Shown piece after piece: positions 37,670-45,288 of a stretch of 64,000 bases of DNA. Position 1 is the stretch's first letter, and each line of letters opens with the position of its first letter. This stretch comes from Alphaproteobacteria bacterium MarineAlpha5_Bin5 (lineage in GTDB: Bacteria > Pseudomonadota > Alphaproteobacteria > HIMB59 > GCA-002718135). A program made the position numbers and the translations under genes. The notes beneath the pieces were generated by a model. It made no database searches and was not told where the DNA came from. It saw only the letters and a program-made list of their open reading frames with translations. The stretch covers positions 1 to 64,000 of the forward strand of contig PTKZ01000005.1 in assembly GCA_002938205.1 (NCBI GenBank), in the 5' to 3' direction.

Positions 37670-38185
37670 TTATTTTTTTTTCATCTTCATTTGGTGAATA
37701 ATAAAAAATGGAGCAAGAAGTTGAGCATAATTTTTAACATCACTAATACTTTTTTTATTATAGTAATTTTCTTTATGTAAAATATTTAAGGTGCCTAATA
37801 CCTTTTTATTACTTATAATAGGTATATTAATAATTGAGCCACATCCAAGTGATTTTATAACTTCATAATCAAAAAACAATTTTTTTATTTGATTAAAGTT
37901 AGAACCTAAAAATTCTTTTTTGTTTACTATGACTCTATTTGTCCAAGCATTTTTTGGTATAGGCTTAGTTCCTAATAAAGGATAAATTTTTTTATTATTT
38001 GAATAAACTCTTTCAACATATTTTTCAGAATTATCAACTACCATTAGTGTGAATAACTTATGACCAACTGACTTTTTTATTGCAACATCGAGTTTTTTAT
38101 AGAACACACTAGCTTTAAAATTTTTTGAATCAGATAATAGATTAACTATCTTTCTATTATTTTGGTTTAATTTCATCTTCTTCAT
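37670..38185 (-). CDS. GAF domain protein at the end of the peptide-type ABC operon
   Basis: 171 residues, essentially one GAF domain (about 15-165): LFTLMVVDNSEKYVERVYSNNKKIYPLLG, then GSIINIPIISNKKVLGTLNILHKENYY. No kinase, HTH or cyclase domain is attached. It overlaps the upstream ATPase gene by 29 bases (20 if the ATG at 38176 is used), so it is made together with the transporter. It may be a small-molecule sensor or an enzyme on a GAF scaffold; I cannot choose. Confidence 0.72.
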   Translation of the reverse strand: MKKMKLNQNNRKIVNLLSDSKNFKASVFYKKLDVAIKKSVGHKLFTLMVVDNSEKYVERVYSNNKKIYPLLGTKPIPKNAWTNRVIVNKKEFLGSNFNQIKKLFFDYEVIKSLGCGSIINIPIISNKKVLGTLNILHKENYYNKKSISDVKNYAQLLAPFFIIHQMKMKKK

Positions 38186-38933
38186 CTGTTACTGTCGGAA
38201 TAGCTCTGATTAAAGTTTTGGTATAATCACTTTTTGGTCTAGAAAATACTTCCATCGTTTTACCAAATTCATCAATTTTACCTTTATTCATTACCAATAC
38301 CCTATTTGCAATATTTTTTACAACACTCAAATCATGCGTAATAAAAATATAAGTTAGATTAAATTTGTTCTTTATGTTTAATAGAAGGTTTAAAACTTTA
38401 GATTGAACTATTACATCTAAAGCTGATGTAGGCTCATCAAGAATCAAAACTTTTGGTTCAGATGCCAAAGCACGAGCAATTGCAACTCTTTGCTTTTGAC
38501 CCCCTGAAAGAGTATCAGGGTATCGATGCATAAATTCTGCGTCTAATCCTACATAAGAAAGAAGTTTTTCAACTCTATCTGAAATTTTGTCATTACTAAC
38601 AATTTTATGAATTTTTAAAGGCAAAGAAATAGTATTATAAATTGTTTTTTTTGGATTTAGAGTAGACATCGGATTTTGTTGAACAAATTGTATAAGTTTT
38701 CTTAAATTCAAACTTCTGTTCGAAGACAACAAACTATCTTCTAACCATACTTCTCCATTATCTTGATTATAAATTCCAAGAATAATGTTTGCTAATGTTG
38801 TTTTTCCAGATCCAGATTCTCCCACAATTGCAAAACAGTCGCTTTCTTCAATTTTTAAACTTATATTATCTAATGCTTGAACAATATTGCTTTTGATAAT
38901 AAATTTTTTTGAAATATTTTTTACTTCAATCAT
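38157..38933 (-). CDS. Peptide-type ABC transporter ATPase (DppF/OppF class)
   Basis: 258 residues. Walker A GESGSGKTTLAN, the Q-loop in LIQFVQQNPMSTLNP, signature LSGGQKQRVAIARAL, Walker B VLILDEPTSALD and the H-loop FITHDLSV. The second ATPase of a Dpp/Opp-like uptake system. It starts five bases after the DppD-class ATPase. It is shorter than typical OppF because the oligopeptide C-terminal extension is minimal. Confidence 0.9.
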   Translation of the reverse strand: MIEVKNISKKFIIKSNIVQALDNISLKIEESDCFAIVGESGSGKTTLANIILGIYNQDNGEVWLEDSLLSSNRSLNLRKLIQFVQQNPMSTLNPKKTIYNTISLPLKIHKIVSNDKISDRVEKLLSYVGLDAEFMHRYPDTLSGGQKQRVAIARALASEPKVLILDEPTSALDVIVQSKVLNLLLNIKNKFNLTYIFITHDLSVVKNIANRVLVMNKGKIDEFGKTMEVFSRPKSDYTKTLIRAIPTVTDEEDEIKPK

Positions 38934-38938
38934 AATAT

Positions 38939-39808
38939 TTATCTATGCGTATATTTTGCAATTGCTGCATAATCTGGTGAATCTTCATCAAATTTAGGCA
39001 ATTGATTATTAGTAAGTTTAGGAATTGAATTTAATAGAGCTTTTGTATAGGGGTGACCAGGATTTTTAAAAACTTGATCTTTAGTTCCTTCCTCAACAAT
39101 TACTCCTCTAAAAATTACATAAACTTTTTCTGCAAATTTTCTAACAACACCCATATTATGAGTTATAAGCAATACAGCAGTATTAGTTTCTTGCGTTAAA
39201 TCATGCATTAGATCCAAAGCCTGATTTTGTATAGTTACATCAAGAGCTGTACTAGGTTCATCCGCTAGTAGTAATTCAGGTTTGTTTATCATTGCCATTG
39301 TAATAACTACTCTTTGAGCTAAACCCCCACTTAATTGAAAGGGGTATGACTCCAAAACTCTTTCAGGATCTCTTATTGAAACTTTTTCTAAAGCTTTACT
39401 AGCGATAAAAAAAGATTCTTTTTTTGACATAGGTTTGTTATTTAAATTTACCTCATAAAATTGATCTTTAATTTTAAAAACAGGATTAAGAGCTGCAATT
39501 GGATCTTGAAAAATTATAGAAATATTATTTCCTCTAATTTTTTTAAATTCTTTTTGAGAAAGATTTAAAATATTTTTATCATTAAAAATTATTTTCCCTT
39601 TTTTAGTTACGTTTTTTTGATTAAGTAATCCTAAAATAAGTTTAGTAGTGACGGACTTACCAGAACCTGATTCTCCAACTAAAGCAACTTTTTCTCCTTT
39701 ATGTAATTCTAAGTTAATTTTTTTTAATACATAAGAAAGTCCTTCATACATTTTGAAAGATAATTCTAAGTCTTCAATTTTCAATAATTTATTAGACATC
39801 AACATCAA
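38939..39808 (-). CDS. Peptide-type ABC transporter ATPase (DppD/OppD class)
   Basis: 289 residues. Walker A GESGSGKSVTTK, Q-loop FQDPIAALNP, LSGGLAQRVVITMAMINKPELL (signature LSGGL), Walker B LLADEPSTALD, and a C-terminal segment HPYTKALLNSIPKL as in DppD/OppD. The first in-frame ATG overlaps the permease gene by 17 bases; ATG three codons later is equally plausible. Partner of the DppF-class ATPase. Confidence 0.9.
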   Translation of the reverse strand: MMLMSNKLLKIEDLELSFKMYEGLSYVLKKINLELHKGEKVALVGESGSGKSVTTKLILGLLNQKNVTKKGKIIFNDKNILNLSQKEFKKIRGNNISIIFQDPIAALNPVFKIKDQFYEVNLNNKPMSKKESFFIASKALEKVSIRDPERVLESYPFQLSGGLAQRVVITMAMINKPELLLADEPSTALDVTIQNQALDLMHDLTQETNTAVLLITHNMGVVRKFAEKVYVIFRGVIVEEGTKDQVFKNPGHPYTKALLNSIPKLTNNQLPKFDEDSPDYAAIAKYTHR

Positions 39809-40640
39809 ACATGTCTTTGAGACCGTCTCCTACTAAATTAAATCCAAGAACGACTATCAATATTGCAAAACCAGGGAAAAGTGAAAACCACCATGTATCA
39901 GGTAGCATAGAAGCACCCTTTGCTACCATGGTGCCAAGGTCAGGAGTTGGAGGTTGTGCTCCAAGTCCTAAAAAACTTAAAGAAGATCCAACAAGAATAA
40001 CAAAACCAAGATCCAAAGTTATTTTTGTTAATAAAGAAGGCAAACAATTAGGGAGAATTTCACGAAACATTATATGGATTTTAGATGCTCCCATAATTTC
40101 AGCTGCAACTATATATCCTTCTGTTTTAATTGATCTGGTAATATTGTAAATTAATCTTGTATACCAAGGCCACCAAGCCATTGAAACTGCTATCATGGTG
40201 TATAATAAATTAGGTCTGTCCAATAAACCTATAATAGATAAAGCTAATACTAAAGCTGGTATTGCTAAAAAGACATCAGTGATTCTCATTAAAACCAGTT
40301 CTGTTTTTCTGCCGATATATCCAGCACATAATCCCATGGTAACGCCTATGGGCACAGCTATAGCTAAAACAACAATACCTAAAATAAGAGAGATACGATA
40401 ACCAAATATACATCTAGTAAATATGTCTCTTCCTATTTTATCTGTTCCAAAAATATAAGTGGAACTTGGGGGTTTAGATTTATTTGCAAAATCAGTGAAA
40501 GGACCAACATGTTCTGGGAAAGGAGTTATGTATGGTGCAAAAATAGCTAATAAAACCACTACACAAACAATAATCAAACCAAAAATAGATAAAGGATTTC
40601 TGCTAAATTTATAAAAATACTTTGATTTGAAAAAATTCAT
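39792..40640 (-). CDS. Peptide-type ABC transporter permease (DppC class)
   Basis: 282 residues, six helices. The N-terminal cytosolic segment FSRNPLSIFGLIIVCVVVLLAIFAPYITPF is characteristic of DppC/OppC, and FGTDKIGRDIFTRCIFGYRISL and EIMGASKIHIMFREILPN (the EAA loop contacting the ATPase) are conserved. It starts one base after the dppB-class stop. Confidence 0.9.
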   Translation of the reverse strand: MNFFKSKYFYKFSRNPLSIFGLIIVCVVVLLAIFAPYITPFPEHVGPFTDFANKSKPPSSTYIFGTDKIGRDIFTRCIFGYRISLILGIVVLAIAVPIGVTMGLCAGYIGRKTELVLMRITDVFLAIPALVLALSIIGLLDRPNLLYTMIAVSMAWWPWYTRLIYNITRSIKTEGYIVAAEIMGASKIHIMFREILPNCLPSLLTKITLDLGFVILVGSSLSFLGLGAQPPTPDLGTMVAKGASMLPDTWWFSLFPGFAILIVVLGFNLVGDGLKDMFDVDV

Positions 40641-40641
40641 A

Positions 40642-41658
40642 TTATTCCTTTATTGTTATTCTTGGATTTAAAAGTAAAACAAAAAAATCAACGAGCATAT
40701 TAATAATAAGAAAAAAGGTAGTAATAATTAGTGCCGTTGCAATTATCCCATTTAAATCTTTAGCAAGAATTGTCTCTACTCCATATTTTGCCATTCCTGG
40801 CCAAACAAAAACTGTTTCAACTAAAAAAGCATTTCCTAACATAAAAGCAAAATCTAAACCTATTATAGTTACTGTAGGAATTGATGCAGGTTTTAAAGCA
40901 TATTTAGTAGCAATTTTATATTCACTATAAGAATAAGATTTTGCAAATTCTATATATTGCTTCTCATAAATATCGCTTAAATTTGTTCTTGTTAAACGAG
41001 AAACATTACCTATTGCTGGCATTGCAATAGCAAGACCAGGTAAAAATAGATGAAAAAGAGCATCTTTAAAAAAATTTAGATCTCCTGCTATCAAAGAATC
41101 AATTAGTAAAAGACCAGTAACTATTTTAGGCGGATCTAAAGCTTCATCAAATCTTTCAGCGACTGGGAATATTGGTATCCAATAGGCAAATACCAACATT
41201 AATATAATTGCCCATAAAAAACTTGGGGTCACAACACCTAACAAAGAAATTATTCTTGCAATATGATCAACAAATGTATTTTTAAATTTACCTGATAAAA
41301 TACCTAAGGGCATTCCAATTAAAATCATAAGAGTTCCTGACATAAGAACTAATTCAAATGTAGCAGGAAAATAACTAATTATATCTGTAAGAACAGGTCT
41401 TTTTGTATAAGTTGATATACCCAGGTCTCCTTGAAACAATTGTTGTATAAAAATTTTATATTGAATAAAAATTGATTCATTAAGATGTAATGTTTCTCTT
41501 AATTGCTCAACCATCTCCTTGGTTGCAAAAGGGCCAAGAGCTATTCTTGCTGGATCACCAGGAATTAATCTTGCAAGACAAAAAATAACTATTGAAACCC
41601 CAAAAAAAACAATAACTGAAACAAAAATTCTTCTTAAAAAATATTGAGTAGTAGACAA
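40642..41658 (-). CDS. Peptide-type ABC transporter permease (DppB class)
   Basis: 338 residues, six helices. The N-terminus FLRRIFVSVIVFFGVSIVIFCLARLIPGDPARIALGP is the DppB/OppB pattern, followed by a periplasmic domain, with the EAA-like loop (EFAKSYSYSEYKIATKYALKPA) and VETVFVWPGMAKYGVE near the end. It is separated from the binding-protein gene by 71 bases holding a perfect stem-loop, so its expression is probably lower than that of the binding protein. Confidence 0.9.
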   Translation of the reverse strand: MSTTQYFLRRIFVSVIVFFGVSIVIFCLARLIPGDPARIALGPFATKEMVEQLRETLHLNESIFIQYKIFIQQLFQGDLGISTYTKRPVLTDIISYFPATFELVLMSGTLMILIGMPLGILSGKFKNTFVDHIARIISLLGVVTPSFLWAIILMLVFAYWIPIFPVAERFDEALDPPKIVTGLLLIDSLIAGDLNFFKDALFHLFLPGLAIAMPAIGNVSRLTRTNLSDIYEKQYIEFAKSYSYSEYKIATKYALKPASIPTVTIIGLDFAFMLGNAFLVETVFVWPGMAKYGVETILAKDLNGIIATALIITTFFLIINMLVDFFVLLLNPRITIKE

Positions 41659-41691
41659 AACAATTTAACCGCTATGATGTGTTTATAAACA

Positions 41692-41718
41692 TTAAAGGCC
41701 GGATAATCCGGCCTTTAA
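41692..41718 (-). promoter_or_regulatory. Perfect intra-operon stem-loop between binding protein and permease genes
   Basis: TTAAAGGCCGGA (41692-41703), loop TAA, TCCGGCCTTTAA (41707-41718): twelve pairs without mismatch. In the direction of transcription (minus) it follows the binding-protein stop by 11 bases and is not followed by a U-run, so it looks more like a 3' mRNA-stabilising or partial-attenuation element than a full terminator. Confidence 0.75.
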
Positions 41719-41729
41719 AAGAAAAAAAA

Positions 41730-43328
41730 TTAATTTACTGCCATCTCTCTGAAAGATAAGTTTCTACCCATAGTACCATACCCTTGTTGAGTACTTGTAG
41801 TATCGGAATTAGAAACATTGCTTGAAATAGCTTGATAACCTACAAAATCAGTAATGAATAAAGTAATCGCATTATCAATCATAAGCTGATTAGCTGCTTG
41901 ATAAATTTTTATTCTTTCTGCTTCATTTGTTTCGGTCCTCCCTTTTTCTAAAAGAGCATCTAGATCTGAATCATTAGCCCACTCAGCTGACATCCATGTT
42001 CCTCCTCTTGAAGAATGCCATTGTGCATACATCAAAGCATCAGGATCAGGAACATTCGCTAGAACTGAAACAACAGTTGCATGTGGTGTATTTTCCCAAC
42101 TAGCAACTTGTTCAGTAAATTTAGCCCAAGGTAACCCTGTAACAGTAGCATTAAAACCAAGTTCCATTGCATTAGCTTGCAGTTGAAGTGCCCAAGGTTC
42201 TTCATAAGGAACCTCAGCTATCCAAGCTAAATCTAAAGTATAATCGCCAGGATTATATTTACATTTTGCTAATTCTGCCTTAGCTTTGTCAATATCTCTT
42301 TCAATCGGTGATTTATTAGGATCATACCCTAGAACACCAGAGATTAATGCTCCACTAGATTTTTGACCTGCAACCATACTCTCAGTAATTGCAAATGATT
42401 GATATAAAGCATCATAATCATACGCTAACTGAATAGCTCTTCTACAATGTACATCATCAAATGGAGCTCTACGATTATTTAGTTTATTATACCAAGATCC
42501 AGGTCTGTTAATTTTAACTAAATCAACACTATCTTCTTTTTCTAGCGCTGCAAGAACTTCATTTGGAAGCCACATGCTTGAAATTTCATGCTCACCTCTT
42601 ACCAACAAAGTTTTAATTGTAGCAGCTTCAACACTATATTTAATAATTACTTCATCTGGAGCTTTTGGATTGTGTCCTTGAAAATAATTACTATTTTTTG
42701 TTAAAACTGTTTTAACATTTGGGTCATGTTGAGTAATCTTATAAGCACCAGTACCAGCTGAAGTAGTAAGAAGATAAGCTTCTCCATAATCCCCATTATC
42801 ACCATAATTGCCATCAGCAGTATTTGCTTGAACGTCATCCTTGTCAACTATAGCAAGGCGCATAAGACTTGCAACTAAAGGTGCGAAAGGTTCAGTTGTT
42901 TTAAATTGCACTGTATTTGAATTTATAGCTGAAACACTTTCAACTGTTCCAAACAAAAAAGAAAAACCTTGTCCCATATCCATTAATCTATTGAATGAAT
43001 AAACAACATCATCTGCATCCAGTACATTACCGCTATGAAATTTAATTCCATCTCTTAATGTGATATTAAGGGTTGTGGCATCTGCATATTCCCAGCCACT
43101 GGCAAGTAACGGAACCAGTCCTCCACCATTTTTTCCTTCATCAACTAAAGCATCATATGTGTTAAACATAATAATAGAGTCAATATTATCAGAAAACTTT
43201 GCAGGATCAGCTTCTCCAATTGCTGCTTCATCGGTTCTTAATACTGTTTTCGCATTTACAAATGTAAATGAAAAAAAGATAATAAAAAAAGAAAGCAAAA
43301 TTGCTTTTAAACAATTTGTTATTTTCAT
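41730..43328 (-). CDS. Extracellular solute-binding protein, family 5 (peptide type)
   Basis: 532 residues from the ATG at 43328, which follows GGAGGG at ideal spacing; a TTG four codons up lies inside that site and is rejected. Signal peptide 1-26 (FVNA-K). The SBP_bac_5 pattern is visible: LAKNWEY-like LASGWEYADATTLNITLRDGIKFHSGNVLDADDVVYSFNR, and a VQFKTTEPFAPL block. Family 5 proteins bind peptides but also opines, glutathione, nickel and heterocycles. First gene of the transporter operon. The upstream 41-bp block is shared with hyuA at 45.3 kb. Confidence 0.9.
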   Translation of the reverse strand: MKITNCLKAILLSFFIIFFSFTFVNAKTVLRTDEAAIGEADPAKFSDNIDSIIMFNTYDALVDEGKNGGGLVPLLASGWEYADATTLNITLRDGIKFHSGNVLDADDVVYSFNRLMDMGQGFSFLFGTVESVSAINSNTVQFKTTEPFAPLVASLMRLAIVDKDDVQANTADGNYGDNGDYGEAYLLTTSAGTGAYKITQHDPNVKTVLTKNSNYFQGHNPKAPDEVIIKYSVEAATIKTLLVRGEHEISSMWLPNEVLAALEKEDSVDLVKINRPGSWYNKLNNRRAPFDDVHCRRAIQLAYDYDALYQSFAITESMVAGQKSSGALISGVLGYDPNKSPIERDIDKAKAELAKCKYNPGDYTLDLAWIAEVPYEEPWALQLQANAMELGFNATVTGLPWAKFTEQVASWENTPHATVVSVLANVPDPDALMYAQWHSSRGGTWMSAEWANDSDLDALLEKGRTETNEAERIKIYQAANQLMIDNAITLFITDFVGYQAISSNVSNSDTTSTQQGYGTMGRNLSFREMAVN

Positions 43329-43332
43329 AATT

Positions 43333-43338
43333 CCCTCC
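43333..43338 (-). promoter_or_regulatory. Strong Shine-Dalgarno of the family 5 binding protein
   Basis: Minus strand GGAGGG followed by AATT and ATG at 43328. It fixes the start and predicts strong translation. Confidence 0.65.
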
Positions 43339-43417
43339 AAAAAAAATTTTTTAAATTCTAATTTATAAAAAAACCAGAATTTGTATAAATTATATTCAAA
43401 TCCTAGCTTAATTATAA

Positions 43418-43458
43418 AAAAATTTAAATATAAATTAACTTTTTAAATATAAATAAAT
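43418..43458 (-). promoter_or_regulatory. 41-bp repeated block, copy A (upstream of the peptide-type transporter operon)
   Basis: Read on the minus strand: ATTTATTTATATTTAAAA, seven bases (AGTTAAT), then TTATATTTAAATTTTT. It contains TTTATATTTAAA twice with a 19-base period. It matches copy B at 45187-45227 at 37 of 41 positions without gaps. The block ends 89 bases before the binding-protein ATG. A tandem operator for one regulator is the simplest reading. Confidence 0.55.
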
Positions 43459-45165
43459 TTAATTGTAATGCTTATAATTTTTTATTACGTATTCTTTTGA
43501 TAAATACCCTTGTTTCAAGTCATTTTTTATCTTTGTAATTTTTCTTTTATAAGGATCACCATAACCTCCTCCACCACCAGTTAGAAAAGTAATTTTATCA
43601 CCCTTTTCTAGTTTATAGCCTGATTTTTTAGGCATATAAAATTTTTCTCCATTTTTTTTAACTATTTCAACATTATTTGCTCTTCCTTCCTTACCCTTAT
43701 TAATTCCCCAAGGTGGAAATTTTGTTCTTTCTACAACAGTAGTAATAAATGTATCTTCAAGCATTTCAAATTCTAAATCTAATCCAAGTCCTCCTCGAAA
43801 TTCTCCTGCTCCACATGAATCTTTGGCTAATTCAATTTTTTTTATTAACCACGGATTTCTTGACTCCCATATTTCAGTTGGAGATATTCTTGTACCCGCT
43901 GAATTATGATGCATTGAAGTAACTCCATCTCCGCCATAAAAACCTCCCTGACCAACTGGATGAGGAGCACCATCTGCCCACGGTTCACCATCTTTATCTC
44001 TTTTGCCCCACCAAACAGCTGCAGCTAAGCACCCGCCACTACTTGCTGGAAAAGCTTGGGGTAAATTTTCAGATAATATTTTATAGATTATTTCTATTAC
44101 TTGAAGGCCAGGCCATCCATTTAAAAAACATGGAGCTGGTGAAATAGGATCAAACATTGATCCTTTTTTTGTTTTTATAACTAAAGGTCTAAAAAATCCT
44201 TCGTTAGGTTGCTCGCCATTTCCAGCCATCATACTAAACGCAACTCTAGCTTTTGAAACTGTAGAAGGTAATGGACAATTAATAGGACCATTTTGTTGAT
44301 CTGGTACCTCTGTAAAATCTAAAATTAGATTCGAATCTTTAACTTCTATAGATATTTTAAATTTTACTGTACCTTCATCAACACCATTACTATCCATCTG
44401 ACCAAAACCTGCGTAAGTACCATTAGGAATTTTTTTTAAACTTTTTCTAACAAGTTTTTCTCCATGATTATAAATTTCAAAAACCGAATTATAAAAAAGT
44501 TCATAACCAAATTTAGTTACGATCCTTTTCAAAGCATTTGCACCAGCTATAACTCCATTTAGCTGCGCATTTAAATCTCCAACTATTGCCTTTGGAACTC
44601 TAGTATTAGCTACTATTAATTTATAAATATCTTCTACTAATTCTCCTTTTTTATAAAGTTTAAGCCCGGGGTAGATAGTTCCTTCTTGAAATACATCAAC
44701 AGTATCTGTTGAATATGGTTCCTTGCCACCTGTATCAAGCCAATGTGCTTTTATAGCTGTATATCCAATAAGTTTTTTCTCTAAAAATACTGGTTTGACT
44801 AATGCTGCATCTTGAGAGTGTGAGCCTGAGCCATAAGGATTGTTATATATTATAATATCTCCATCAAATAAATGATCCTCCCCACCGACCTCCTTCACTG
44901 CTTCTTCTACACAAAAACTTAATGTGCCCATAAAACCTGGAAGACTAGGTGATTGTGCAAGCATACAGTAATTTTTATCATAAATAGCACTAGCAAAATC
45001 CAAAACCTCATAAATTATAGGTGAAAAAGAAGATCGTATTAATGCTTTTTTCATTTGTTCAGCAGCAGAATTCAAACTATTTCTAATAATCTCAGTTGTG
45101 ATTGGATCATTTGAAGTACTGCTATTTTTATCAAAAATTTTCGATTTAAATATATTTATAGTCAT
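43459..45165 (-). CDS. hyuB: HyuB-type hydantoinase/oxoprolinase B subunit, divergent copy
   Basis: 568 residues, full length for HyuB. NSLNSAAEQMKKALIRSSFS, DGDIIIYNNPYGSGSH, NGPINCPLPSTVSKARVA, SGGC and the C-terminal GGGGGYGDPYKR are B-subunit blocks. It is clearly closest to the HyuB at 47.3 kb, sharing long identical runs, but faces the other way and has no HyuA of its own beside it. It may be a second B subunit for the HyuA genes across the promoter region, or a homomeric relative. It lies between the two copies of the 41-bp block. Confidence 0.87.
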   Translation of the reverse strand: MTINIFKSKIFDKNSSTSNDPITTEIIRNSLNSAAEQMKKALIRSSFSPIIYEVLDFASAIYDKNYCMLAQSPSLPGFMGTLSFCVEEAVKEVGGEDHLFDGDIIIYNNPYGSGSHSQDAALVKPVFLEKKLIGYTAIKAHWLDTGGKEPYSTDTVDVFQEGTIYPGLKLYKKGELVEDIYKLIVANTRVPKAIVGDLNAQLNGVIAGANALKRIVTKFGYELFYNSVFEIYNHGEKLVRKSLKKIPNGTYAGFGQMDSNGVDEGTVKFKISIEVKDSNLILDFTEVPDQQNGPINCPLPSTVSKARVAFSMMAGNGEQPNEGFFRPLVIKTKKGSMFDPISPAPCFLNGWPGLQVIEIIYKILSENLPQAFPASSGGCLAAAVWWGKRDKDGEPWADGAPHPVGQGGFYGGDGVTSMHHNSAGTRISPTEIWESRNPWLIKKIELAKDSCGAGEFRGGLGLDLEFEMLEDTFITTVVERTKFPPWGINKGKEGRANNVEIVKKNGEKFYMPKKSGYKLEKGDKITFLTGGGGGYGDPYKRKITKIKNDLKQGYLSKEYVIKNYKHYN

Positions 45166-45186
45166 GTATTTTTTATTATTATTAAT

Positions 45187-45227
45187 ATTTATTTATATTT
45201 AAAATTTTTTTTTATATTTAAATTTTT
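45187..45227 (+). promoter_or_regulatory. 41-bp repeated block, copy B (upstream of hyuA)
   Basis: Plus strand: ATTTATTTATATTTAAAA, seven T, then TTATATTTAAATTTTT. Two TTTATATTTAAA units, 19-base period, as in copy A. It lies in the divergent hyuB/hyuA spacer and ends 61 bases before the hyuA ATG, in the same orientation relative to hyuA as copy A has relative to the transporter operon. Confidence 0.55.
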
Positions 45228-45288
45228 AACCTTCTTGTAACAAAAATTGTTGAAATCTAAATTGCTTCTGATAGCTTATTTCAATCAT

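Noticed and set aside
45247..45288. TTG at 45247 as the hyuA start
   Set aside because: No ribosome-binding site, and the added residues do not belong to the family; the ATG at 45289 directly precedes the conserved core.
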